Shown here in pieces: positions 1-7,145 of a stretch of DNA of 64,000 nt; position 1 is the stretch's first letter, and each line of letters opens with the position of its first letter. A program made the position numbers and the translations under genes. Below the pieces are notes generated by a model. The model was not told where the DNA came from. It worked only from the letters and a program-made list of their open reading frames with translations, and made no database searches. The DNA comes from Moduliflexus sp964602655 (GTDB taxonomy: Bacteria; Moduliflexota; Moduliflexia; Moduliflexales; Moduliflexaceae), in the NCBI GenBank assembly GCA_964602655.1, contig CAZRSF010000011.1, positions 39,438-103,437 on the forward strand. The letters run 5' to 3'.

Positions 1-1332
1 TTCAAGATTTTCGCGCCCGCCGTATTTATTCGGCGTCCATTCCCCTTCCTTGCGGGAATAGTCGAGATACAGCATCGAGGCGACCGCGTCCACGCGAATG
101 CCGTCAATGTGGTAGGTGTTCAACCAGAACAGGGCGTTGGCAATCAGGAAATTTTTGACTTCATTGCGGCCATAGTCAAAAATCAACGTGCCCCAATCTT
201 TGTGTTCCCCCATGTGCGGATCGGCATGTTCGTACAAATTCGTGCCGTCGAATTCGCCGAGCGCGAAGCTGTCGCGGGGGAAATGCGCGGGAACCCAATC
301 GATCAATACGCCGATGCCTGCGCGGTGACATTCGTTCACGAAATACATAAAATCATCCGGCGTGCCGTAGCGACTGGTCGGAGCGTAATAGCCGGTCACT
401 TGATAGCCCCACGACGCATAAAAGGGGTGTTCCGCCACCGGCAGCAGTTCGATATGCGTAAATCCAAGCTGTTTGACATAGGGAATCAGCGTGTCCGCTA
501 ACTCGCGATACGTCAAAAAGCGGTTATTCTCTCCCGCATGTTTCATCCATGAACCAAGATGCGCCTCGTATGTCGAAATCGGGCTTTTCAACGGTGTGTA
601 TTGTTTGCGCTGTTCGAGCCAGTTCTCGTCTGTCCACTGAAAATGGCGTAACGCGGCGACAATTGTTTTATTGCTTGGCGGCTGTTCGAACGCAAAGCCG
701 TATGGATCGGATTTCTGAATGGTCTCGCCCTGCGCGGTGACAATCTGATATTGGTAGCGTTCTCCCGCCTTCACGCCTGGCAGAAACAATTCCCACACGC
801 CCCATTTTTTCAGGCGGCGCATCGGATGACGCTGCCCGTTCCAATCGTTAAAATCACCAACAACACTGACCCCTTTGGCATTCGGCGCCCACACCGCAAA
901 CAACGCGCCTGCCACGCCGTTCACGTCGCGGAGATGACAGCCGAGCGAGTCGTAAATATCGTACGCTGCGCCGGACGTGAAGGCGGCAAGCGCATCAGCG
1001 GACAACAGCGAGGGAAATGAATAGGGGTCGGCAAAACGACGCGCTTCGCTATGCCCGTTCAGCGCTTCAAGTTCGTACGCAAACGGTTTTTTGCGATTCG
1101 TAAACGTCTTTTCGAAAAGACCGGCATCATGAATGCGCGTCATGGGATAGCGCTTTTGTGTTTTGGAATCATGCACATACGCCTCATTCACGCCGGGAAG
1201 CAGCGCCCTGACGGTCAGTGAACCGCGCGTGCCTTCTATGGGAACGATGCGCATACCGAGGAGATCGCATGGATCGGAACAGGTGGAGTTCAGGAGCGCC
1301 TGAACTTTTTTTTGAAATGCAGATGTTTTCAT
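1..1332 (-). CDS. glgB: 1,4-alpha-glucan branching enzyme, 3' end outside the window
   Basis: Glycogen branching enzyme (GH13), which transfers alpha-1,4-glucan segments to alpha-1,6 branch points in the cytoplasm. The first 444 codons are present and the reading frame is open to the window edge. An N-terminal CBM48-like beta domain (a VWAPNA-type stretch followed by GDFNDWN) precedes the GH13 barrel. Recognisable barrel motifs are ELLPVAEHPF, SWGYQVTGYYAP, the DWVPAHFP strand and DGIRVDAV, whose second Asp is the expected nucleophile; the stretch after it (SMLYLDYSR) is characteristic of GlgB. The ATG start at 1332 gives the expected N-terminus, though the Shine-Dalgarno sequence is weak. 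The remaining part of the enzyme, including the acid/base Glu region and the C-terminal beta domain, lies beyond position 1. No other glycogen gene is visible here. Confidence 0.95.
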   Translation of the reverse strand, partial: MKTSAFQKKVQALLNSTCSDPCDLLGMRIVPIEGTRGSLTVRALLPGVNEAYVHDSKTQKRYPMTRIHDAGLFEKTFTNRKKPFAYELEALNGHSEARRFADPYSFPSLLSADALAAFTSGAAYDIYDSLGCHLRDVNGVAGALFAVWAPNAKGVSVVGDFNDWNGQRHPMRRLKKWGVWELFLPGVKAGERYQYQIVTAQGETIQKSDPYGFAFEQPPSNKTIVAALRHFQWTDENWLEQRKQYTPLKSPISTYEAHLGSWMKHAGENNRFLTYRELADTLIPYVKQLGFTHIELLPVAEHPFYASWGYQVTGYYAPTSRYGTPDDFMYFVNECHRAGIGVLIDWVPAHFPRDSFALGEFDGTNLYEHADPHMGEHKDWGTLIFDYGRNEVKNFLIANALFWLNTYHIDGIRVDAVASMLYLDYSRKEGEWTPNKYGGRENLE

Positions 1333-1505
1333 AAGGGAACAATAAAAGATTAAAAGGATAAACGTTGAAAAAATGGATAAACCCTTTGCCGCTTTATTGA
1401 AAATCGCGTTCTACGTCAAGGATTATTGTTGACGAACGTGTCCGGAAAATTTTTTCCGATGCGTTTGGTTCGTAAGGAACGACGCTGGATACACGCTGTC
1501 AGACA

Positions 1506-2075
1506 TTATTCATACGTCGCAGGAACATCATATCTTGTCGGCGTTTGGCGTGTGTTGGGCGGAAAAAAGACGAAATCGCGGAGTTCGCCTTGCGGGTTCA
1601 TCTCACCGTAAGGATGTGTTTCATTCGCGTTGGCGTGGCAATCCACGCAAATGCGATGCGTGATGACGCGGGGCTGAGTCGGCGGGACATTCGATTCGAT
1701 CCAGAGCCACCCATTGAGCGCGCGCGGATGCTCCGGCGCTTTGATCATGATGTCCAATTTCAGCGGCGTTTCATCCGGGGCAGGCTCGTCGTGTCCCGCA
1801 TAAATTTCTTTCACGACGATGGTTCCTGGCGGATAAATGTAAGAGTGGCGACCGTTGATCAGCTTTTCTTCGACCTGTTCGCCAATCGGATTGATGTAAA
1901 TCTTGCGATACGCGTCGCCATGACCGGGAATCGGGTAGTTCAGCGGAATATCGGTCGGTGTCTTCCAGGAGCGATACTCGGCGATTGTCGGCAATGCGGG
2001 CAACTCGACCGCTGTGTTCTGACACGCTGCCACGATCAGCGCTGCCAGCAGACTTGCATACCAGGCGTTTTTCAT
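1506..2075 (-). CDS. cytochrome P460-like c-type heme lipoprotein
   Basis: Predicted periplasmic or outer-membrane lipoprotein of 189 residues. The N-terminus has a hydrophobic segment ending in a lipobox (VAAC, Cys18). The body has the sequence style of the cytochrome P460 family, including a YPPGTIVVKE-type strand near residue 81 and a single c-type heme site CVDCH at 143-147. P460 proteins act on small nitrogen compounds such as hydroxylamine or NO, but many family members are uncharacterised, so the substrate is not claimed. It lies 3 bp downstream of the adenylate cyclase gene that also carries a CxxCH site, so the two are almost certainly co-transcribed. An AAGGA sequence lies about 11 bases before the ATG. 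Confidence 0.75.
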   Translation of the reverse strand: MKNAWYASLLAALIVAACQNTAVELPALPTIAEYRSWKTPTDIPLNYPIPGHGDAYRKIYINPIGEQVEEKLINGRHSYIYPPGTIVVKEIYAGHDEPAPDETPLKLDIMIKAPEHPRALNGWLWIESNVPPTQPRVITHRICVDCHANANETHPYGEMNPQGELRDFVFFPPNTRQTPTRYDVPATYE

Positions 2076-2078
2076 AGG

Positions 2079-3491
2079 TTATGGCGTCCTTATCGCATGT
2101 AAAAGATACACTTTCTGCGGCAATTCTTTGCCTTTGACTCTGATCTCGAACGGCTCGGACACCTCCGCCCTGCCGGAAATCCGTTGATAAACGCTGTCGG
2201 AAATCAGCACGGTTCCCGGTTTCGCTTCGCTGCACAGGCGCGACGCAAAATTGACATGATCGCCGATGACCGTAAAATCAGCGCGAACGTCCGAACCGAT
2301 GCGCCCTAACACGACTTCGCCGCTGTTAATGCCGATTCCTATCGTAATTTTCGAATATTCTTCATGATACAGCAGCATGTGCGTCTGGATTTCCAACGCG
2401 GCCTGACAGGCGTGCGCTTCCTTCTGTTCCCCGATAAAGAGCGCGACGATTTCGTCGCCGACATATTTGTCAATATCGCCGCCATGCCGCTGAATGATCT
2501 GCGCGCTGAGAATTCGATTCAAGCGTTCGACAATCTCTTCGGGCTGGAGTTTCTCCGAAAATGACGTAAACCCGCGAATATCGCTGAAGAACATGGCGAT
2601 GTCGGTGCGTTTGCCTTTTTCCGAGTCTCGCAGCGATTGAATCGTCGAACCTGAGACATATTTCGACAAGGCGAACCGTTCATACAAACCGTCCACCATC
2701 GTATTGATTTTTTCCCCTAAGATGCCGATTTCGTCCCGGCTTGTGATGCGGGTCTTTTCATGAAAATTGCCGTCCGTCACTTGCGCCGCCACGTAGCCGA
2801 TGCTTCGAATCGGCGAAAGCACCGTTCGTTTGAGAAAGATTGACAGCAAGACAAACAGCGCCGCAACCACCCCCACAAAAATGCTGACGGCAAAAAAGAT
2901 ATTTCGACGCGCCTGCGCAAACATCGGCGTCACATCGGAACGGATCGCAATCACGCCGCGAAACGTGTGATCGCTGCCATGGCACCGCGTACATTTCGGC
3001 AGGTTCAGCAACGGTTGATAAATCGTCAGAAACGTCTTACTGGTGTCCTGCGATTGAAACGACTCGGTTTGGCCGGTCGTCACGGCAGATTGAAAATGCG
3101 CGTCGCTTTCGGCAATTGTTTCGCCATGCAGCATCAGATTTTTGGCTTCGAACTTCGCCGAGCCGAGGTTCTTATTGACCGTTTCGATGGTCGCATCGTC
3201 TGAAAACGCGACATCCCGGTTACTGCGGTAGAGCGTGATCAGGTATTCCGGATTGGCGGTCTGAATATCGTTAAACAACGACACGGCCAGCGGAGCTTCT
3301 CCAGGAAGCATCACATTTTTGATGGATTCGTGCAGAATATCGGCCTGCTGAAAAAGGTTCGCTTCGGAGGACATGTAGAGCGTACTGTTTTGCCCATGCG
3401 CGAAATAAAACACGACGACGCCGATGCCGATGGTCAGGCTGCTTAAGATAATCGCCGTGACTTTGCTTGTAATGGAAGTAGAAATACTCAT
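2079..3491 (-). CDS. membrane adenylate cyclase with DUF3365-type heme sensor and HAMP
   Basis: A class III nucleotide cyclase of 470 residues. Residues 9-31 are a first membrane helix. An extracytoplasmic DUF3365/Tll0287-like sensor follows, with a heme-binding CTRCH at 167-171. A second membrane helix (about 198-220), a HAMP linker (about 221-275) and the catalytic domain (about 295-470) complete it. Metal-binding Asp304 (FFSDIRGFT) and Asp346 (YVGDE) are present. Lys342 and Asp405 (ADFTVIGDHVN) are the adenine-selecting pair, so cAMP is the likely product. Asn414 and Arg418 complete the transition-state set. GGAAAG lies 8 bases before the ATG. It is the first gene of a pair with the P460-like lipoprotein, suggesting redox or gas sensing outside the membrane relayed to cAMP inside; that link is inference. 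Confidence 0.85.
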   Translation of the reverse strand: MSISTSITSKVTAIILSSLTIGIGVVVFYFAHGQNSTLYMSSEANLFQQADILHESIKNVMLPGEAPLAVSLFNDIQTANPEYLITLYRSNRDVAFSDDATIETVNKNLGSAKFEAKNLMLHGETIAESDAHFQSAVTTGQTESFQSQDTSKTFLTIYQPLLNLPKCTRCHGSDHTFRGVIAIRSDVTPMFAQARRNIFFAVSIFVGVVAALFVLLSIFLKRTVLSPIRSIGYVAAQVTDGNFHEKTRITSRDEIGILGEKINTMVDGLYERFALSKYVSGSTIQSLRDSEKGKRTDIAMFFSDIRGFTSFSEKLQPEEIVERLNRILSAQIIQRHGGDIDKYVGDEIVALFIGEQKEAHACQAALEIQTHMLLYHEEYSKITIGIGINSGEVVLGRIGSDVRADFTVIGDHVNFASRLCSEAKPGTVLISDSVYQRISGRAEVSEPFEIRVKGKELPQKVYLLHAIRTP

Positions 3492-3678
3492 AAAGAAATC
3501 TTTCCATGATTGGGCGCGGTGTCAATAAAATTTTTACAGTGTTGACACGCAAATAAAAAAGATACCGGATCGAACGAGTGCCATGATTATCTACGCCTTC
3601 AGACCAAATTCACGCCGTACCATGTCCACGCACGGAATCCCGTTTTCGATAATCGGTTCGGGGTGATGAATTCTGTAT

Positions 3679-4035
3679 CTATTCAACTCGCGACGCTAAA
3701 AAATCCCCATCAATAATGAGCAACTTGACGCCGCGTTCTGTTCTTGAACGATGCGAACTGGCATAATCTGAAACGATATAGGTCATCCCCGATTTTAAAA
3801 CATGAGTTTCACCATCCTGAAGTTCGCTCACGAATTCGCCCTCTAAACAATGGACAATGTGGCCTTTCTCACACCAATGATCAGCAAGATAGCCCGGAGA
3901 ATACTCGACGATTCTCATGCGTAAGCCCGGAAATTGCGCTGTCTGCCATGTCGCCGTCCCTGTTTCTCCTGGATAGGCTGTCTTTGGAACTGATGTCCAA
4001 TCAATGGTTCGGAAAAGAATCGTATTCTGGTTCAT
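3679..4035 (-). CDS. DHCW-motif cupin fold protein
   Basis: Small single-domain cupin of 118 residues. The conserved ADHWCEKGHIVHCLEG stretch supplies the metal-type His and Glu residues and the HW-C signature that names the family. A second cupin strand (SGMTYIVSDY) follows. The start is placed at the ATG at 4035, which has AAGGAG 6-8 bases upstream; an in-frame GTG 15 codons earlier lacks one. Function is unknown; such cupins often bind small ligands. It lies directly downstream of a decayed restriction-methylase tail (4064-4145). Confidence 0.75.
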   Translation of the reverse strand: MNQNTILFRTIDWTSVPKTAYPGETGTATWQTAQFPGLRMRIVEYSPGYLADHWCEKGHIVHCLEGEFVSELQDGETHVLKSGMTYIVSDYASSHRSRTERGVKLLIIDGDFLASRVE

Positions 4036-4063
4036 GCCATCTCCTTCTCTGTGTTGATGATTA

Positions 4064-4145
4064 CCTCGCGCCCTCCACAATATTGATTTCGTCCTCCGTC
4101 AGCCCAGACAGCGCAGACGCCAGCCGGCCAATGTCAACTTCGAGG
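4064..4145 (-). pseudogene. C-terminal fragment of a type IIG restriction-methylase, second copy
   Basis: A short minus-strand reading frame ends at a TAA. It encodes IGRLASALSGLTEDEINIVE, which matches in spacing and residues the tail at 4695-4775 (IDRLVYALYGLTEEEIKIVE). This ending is typical of Eco57I/type IIG restriction-methylase proteins. There is no start codon and no upstream gene body, so it is a remnant. Together with the other tail it brackets the toxin-antitoxin pair. Confidence 0.65.
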
Positions 4146-4153
4146 ACGCACGG

Positions 4154-4348
4154 TTATACCGCCATCACATAACGTTCGATATAATCAATTTTCTGAAGCA
4201 GTTCCTCAATCGGCTGATGTGCTTGAATCGCATGTTTTAATTCTTCTAATTGATATTCAATATCAAGTTTTGCCTTCTCTTCGAAATAGGCATGACGAAA
4301 TTCTTCTGACTTCAGTTGCTGTTGAAAATACTGTTGAGCGATATTCAT
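4154..4348 (-). CDS. probable antitoxin of a RelE/HigB-type module, short
   Basis: A 64-residue helical protein starting MNIAQQYFQQQ. It resembles the N-terminal helix of HigA-like antitoxins (SEEFRHAYFEEKAKLDIEYQ) but ends without a helix-turn-helix DNA-binding domain. The ATG at 4348 is preceded by GGAGGGA and overlaps the end of the toxin gene, so the pair is translationally coupled. It may be a truncated HigA that lost its DNA-binding half, or a small antitoxin of another type. Partner assignment rests on position and on this resemblance. Confidence 0.6.
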   Translation of the reverse strand: MNIAQQYFQQQLKSEEFRHAYFEEKAKLDIEYQLEELKHAIQAHQPIEELLQKIDYIERYVMAV

Positions 4349-4698
4349 CGGTTCCCTCCCCATGCGTGACGAATCGTTCGCGCTTTTTCGATTTCGCCTT
4401 TAGGTGTTTTCTGTTCCTTTTTGATGAAGCCGTGCGTAAAGATAATTTGGCGGTTCGATTCATAGAAATACAAGCTTCGCGCAATCCGATTCTCGAAACT
4501 GACGCGCAGTTCGAAAATCCCATCATCGAGATGTTTGGATAAATTCTCTTTGGGCTGAAGCGCATGATTCTTCAGTTCGATCAATTTGTCAATCGCGGCA
4601 AATATTTTCGCGCGTTCTTTGATTGAAAGGCTTTCCAAAAAGTCAATCATTGGAATGCGCTCATCTATTTTCGCAAATTCATATGTAAAATTCATCAT
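4345..4698 (-). CDS. RelE/HigB-like (Gp49 family) toxin
   Basis: A 117-residue protein with the fold signature of phage-derived Gp49/HigB toxins: an N-terminal helical pair (SLSIKERAKIFAAIDKLIEL), the central LSKHLDDGIFELRVSFENRIARSLYFY region, and a terminal basic strand (FIKKEQKTPKGEIEKA). These toxins usually cleave mRNA on the ribosome. GAGGAG lies just before tandem ATG codons at 4698 and 4695. The same bases overlap the stop of the decayed restriction-methylase tail, so the toxin appears to have captured the old gene's 3' end. The antitoxin gene follows and overlaps, which is the HigBA order (toxin first). Confidence 0.8.
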   Translation of the reverse strand: MMNFTYEFAKIDERIPMIDFLESLSIKERAKIFAAIDKLIELKNHALQPKENLSKHLDDGIFELRVSFENRIARSLYFYESNRQIIFTHGFIKKEQKTPKGEIEKARTIRHAWGGNR

Positions 4699-5077
4699 TT
4701 CTCCTCGACAATCTTGATTTCCTCTTCCGTCAGCCCGTACAGCGCATACACCAGCCGGTCAATCTGTCCGTCGAGCGCGGCGATCCCCAGCCCTGAAAGG
4801 GCGGAATATGTCAGCGCGGGGCAACGCCCTGCGACGCTGGAACCGCAAACACCGCGTTCGTCGGGCGATGCCCGACGCTGATACATTCCGCATGGATGAC
4901 ATCTTTCGAGAGTTCGGATTGTCCCGATTCGTTGTCAATGTCCCACCCAAGCGCCTTGAAAAACGGGTCAATAAATTCGCGGCGGGTCTGAGTTTCGTTA
5001 TATTTCCCCTGTTTATACTCAACGCTGTTCGCGTCGAACCGTTCGACAAGCTGAAGAATTTTTTCCGGCGCTGGCAT
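4695..5077 (-). pseudogene. gutted type IIG (Eco57I-like) restriction-methylase gene
   Basis: The first 62 codons from the ATG at 5077 (AAGGG 8 bases upstream) encode a normal N-terminus of this family: EKILQLVERFDANSVEYKQG, then NETQTRREFIDPFFKALGWD, then SKDVIH. At about 4892 the protein sequence stops resembling the family and 116 bp of GC-rich hairpin sequence follow. From about 4775, in another frame, the authentic C-terminus resumes (LDGQIDRLVYALYGLTEEE) and ends at 4695. Family members are commonly around 1000 residues, so nearly all of the methylase and specificity domains have been deleted. The gene cannot make a functional enzyme. Confidence 0.75.
4776..4891. repeat. GC-rich hairpin insert inside the gutted restriction-methylase
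   Basis: This stretch replaces the deleted gene interior. It contains several short inverted repeats (GTCGGGC facing GCCCGAC, GCCCTGAAAGGGC, CAGGGCGTTGCCCCG-type stems). It resembles in style the larger palindromic block at 5228-5364, so it may be a REP-like insertion or a repair scar. Confidence 0.5.
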
Positions 5078-5113
5078 ATATCATCCCTTTCAGTAATTTC
5101 GTTGATAGCACTT

Positions 5114-5186
5114 CGTACCGCCGACGTCCTCGTCGGCATGGTCAAACCTCTCCGTTTCTTCTGCCGACGAGGACGTCGGCGGTACG
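5114..5186. repeat. inverted repeat with 25-bp arms, GTCCTCG family
   Basis: Arms at 5114-5138 and 5162-5186 are perfect reverse complements (CGTACCGCCGACGTCCTCGT start), separated by 23 bases. A related element with the same ACGTCCTCGT core lies at 36071-36163. The size and symmetry suit a MITE-like or REP-like element; no transposase is nearby. Confidence 0.8.
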
Positions 5187-5227
5187 ATAGGCTTTTAGTG
5201 AATTCGTATCGCGCCAACGGCGCGGCT

Positions 5228-5364
5228 CATATTAGCCCAGGGCGAAGCCCTGGGAACAGAGCCAACAAGAAACCGCGCTCTGAAAGAGCGCCTCAATGAA
5301 ACGCCCCTTCAGGGCGAGAGTCTGGCCTGCCCTATTCCCCAGGGCTGCGCCCTGGGCTAATATG
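5228..5364. repeat. composite palindromic element with CATATTAGCCCAGGGC ends
   Basis: Near-perfect inverted ends CATATTAGCCCAGGGC at 5228 and its complement ending at 5364, each itself a hairpin (CCCAGGGC/GCCCTGGG). Internal small stems include GCGCTCTGAAAGAGCGC and GCCCCTTCAGGGC. A further CCCTTCAGGG stem follows at about 5371. The 318-bp gap 5078-5395 holds only this and the 5114-5186 repeat; I see no gene in it. Confidence 0.75.
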
Positions 5365-5395
5365 ACGCTGCCCCCTTCAGGGCGAAAAATAAAAA

Positions 5396-6286
5396 TCAAT
5401 CAACCTCAGCGGTCTCTTCGATAATCGGCTCTTTCGATGCGCCAGCGGCGTATTTGCGTTCGATGGCGGCGTCTAAGGCGATAATCATCTGCTGCGCGAT
5501 GGCGAGCGCTTGCTTCCAATCCGGCGGCTGCGCGTTGGGGCTGGCGAAGACGGCGTAGTTTCTGGCGAGCCGCAGCGCGTCCATCTCTTCGATCATCTTC
5601 GCGGTGAAAAACTGCTCTTCTACGAGTTTATCGAGCAGTTGCGTGAATTCCGCACTGCGCTGCGATGAACGCAAAAATGATTTCTTGGCGTGGGGATCGA
5701 GGTAGGCGGCTTGCAGGAATGAGAGTTCGGCAAAGCGGGCTTCGACAAAATTGAACGCCTGTAACATGGCCGATTCCGGCGAGATTTCGAAGAGTTTGTT
5801 GAGAAACGCGAGCACATTTCCCTGTCCTTCTAAGACGCCGAACAATTGAATGTCCTCTGCTTGCAAGCCGAATTCGAAGAGCGTGTCCGAAAGTTCGATG
5901 CCATATTCATCATGCAGGAAGCGCCGCGCAAATTCGGTGGTTTCATCCAAATAACGATAGACCGTGCGCAATTCCGGGCGTTCGAAACGGTGCTGCAAGG
6001 TCTGGCGATCTTCGTTCAGGAATTCGATAAACGGGCGTTCCGGCAGTTTGACCCGTTCGCGTTTCAGCAAATCGAGCGCTTTGTTGAACGGCAGCGGCGT
6101 CCCCTTGGCGGAATCGTTCAAGCTGTGTCCGGCGTCAATCAAGCGGTCGTGCAGCAGCAATTCCACCGCGTTCGCGAGATGCAGCGCGATAAACGGATAT
6201 TTGCGCTCGTTGGCCTGCCGGAAAAGTTCCATCGAATGAATCAGGAGTTCGATAGCGTGAAAAAACAGCGGAGATTGATCGCTCAT
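5396..6286 (-). CDS. HEPN-like domain protein
   Basis: A 296-residue soluble helical protein. The N-terminal half looks like a HEPN domain: a helix with YPFIALHLANAVELLLHDRL, then LNEDRQTLQH, which provides an R-x4-H motif (Arg94, His99) like the catalytic motif of HEPN ribonucleases. The C-terminal half is helical and unrecognised. The ATG at 6286 is preceded by GGGAG and gives a natural start; upstream in-frame codons run through a CATTGCGAG repeat and are unlikely to be translated. It sits beside a decayed restriction system and a toxin-antitoxin pair, which suggests defence or toxin-like function. Specific function is not known. Confidence 0.6.
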   Translation of the reverse strand: MSDQSPLFFHAIELLIHSMELFRQANERKYPFIALHLANAVELLLHDRLIDAGHSLNDSAKGTPLPFNKALDLLKRERVKLPERPFIEFLNEDRQTLQHRFERPELRTVYRYLDETTEFARRFLHDEYGIELSDTLFEFGLQAEDIQLFGVLEGQGNVLAFLNKLFEISPESAMLQAFNFVEARFAELSFLQAAYLDPHAKKSFLRSSQRSAEFTQLLDKLVEEQFFTAKMIEEMDALRLARNYAVFASPNAQPPDWKQALAIAQQMIIALDAAIERKYAAGASKEPIIEETAEVD

Positions 6287-6303
6287 ACATGGTCTCCCAA
6301 ACC

Positions 6304-6378
6304 TGTCATTGCGAGGAGCGTCAGCGACAAAGCAATCCCGACGAGATGGCGTCGTCGCTGGCGCTCCTCGCCATGACA
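6304..6378. repeat. CATTGCGAGGAGC-type inverted repeat
   Basis: TGTCATTGCGAGGAGCG at 6304-6320 faces its near-complement at 6362-6378 (one mismatch). This repeat type is widespread between genes in many bacterial genomes. A second copy lies at 33680-33781. It lies between the AroM and HEPN-like genes. Confidence 0.75.
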
Positions 6379-6401
6379 CAATTGATGTCGGATTGTCATC
6401 T

Positions 6402-7082
6402 CTATAACAGCATTTCGCCGGTCACTTTCGCCACTAAAATATTCGATAAAATCACCGGTTTGCCGGTGGTTTCTTTGACGATGTCCCGCATTTCTCTCGT
6501 GTATCCGAAACAGTGCATGACGATGAAATTAATGTCATAGCGTTTGAGTTGGTGCGCGGCTTCCAAGATGCCGTCATTGCCGGTATGCGGCGACGCGGAG
6601 GCGAACACCGGCACAATGCCGTTGCAGGCGAGATTGCGGCGCATCTGTTTCTGCTGCTCGCCGGTAGGAATCATGACGCCGACAACCTGCCCCGCGCTGG
6701 CTAAGGCGGCGACCATATTATCCACGATTTTTTGCGGAATAATAAACGGCACCGGATAGCGAAACGGACGAAAATCGCCGGTACACAGCAGGATTGCCGC
6801 ATCAATGTGTTGCGTTTGCAACGTATCCGCGCAGGCTTGAATGCGCGGCAAAAGATAGCGTCGTCCGACGATATGCTGCGAACCGTCGGCCATTTTGACG
6901 ACCAACACGTCATCGCCTTCATTCGGCGCCATGCGCTTCACCTCTGCCTCGGTCAGGCCGTCTAACGCGCCCGATTCGATCATTTCGGCGCGGTCGCCCC
7001 AGGCGTCTTCGAAAATGCTTAAAATATCCGGGCGCGGCGACTGGCCGATGCTGATCATCCCTATTTTCGGTTTATGACTCAT
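6402..7082 (-). CDS. AroM family protein
   Basis: A 226-residue cytoplasmic protein of the AroM family (PF07302), named for an E. coli gene next to shikimate kinase II but of unknown biochemical role. Recognisable family features are the opening PKIGMISIGQSPRPDI, the ESGALDGLTEAEV region, the CTGDFRPFRYPVPFI stretch and the near C-terminal MHCFGYTREM. Length matches the family. The ATG at 7082 follows GAGGATATTCTC. There is no shikimate-pathway gene beside it, so the neighbourhood gives no functional clue. Confidence 0.85.
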   Translation of the reverse strand: MSHKPKIGMISIGQSPRPDILSIFEDAWGDRAEMIESGALDGLTEAEVKRMAPNEGDDVLVVKMADGSQHIVGRRYLLPRIQACADTLQTQHIDAAILLCTGDFRPFRYPVPFIIPQKIVDNMVAALASAGQVVGVMIPTGEQQKQMRRNLACNGIVPVFASASPHTGNDGILEAAHQLKRYDINFIVMHCFGYTREMRDIVKETTGKPVILSNILVAKVTGEMLL

Positions 7083-7103
7083 GAGAATATCCTCATTGCT
7101 GGC

Positions 7104-7131
7104 GTAGGTCGAAACTGAAGTTTCGACCTAC
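7104..7131. repeat. perfect palindrome, GTCGAAACT family
   Basis: GTAGGTCGAAACT and its complement separated by two bases, between htpX and aroM-like genes. It belongs with the elements at 31636-31708, 55025-55069, 56458-56478 and 61735-61789, which share the GAAACT core. Confidence 0.8.
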
Positions 7132-7145
7132 ACGAATAACTTCTA

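Noticed and set aside
1..1332. Open frames antisense to glgB (109-501, 549-740, 751-1020)
   Set aside because: They oppose a complete, motif-rich glgB frame and show no family features.
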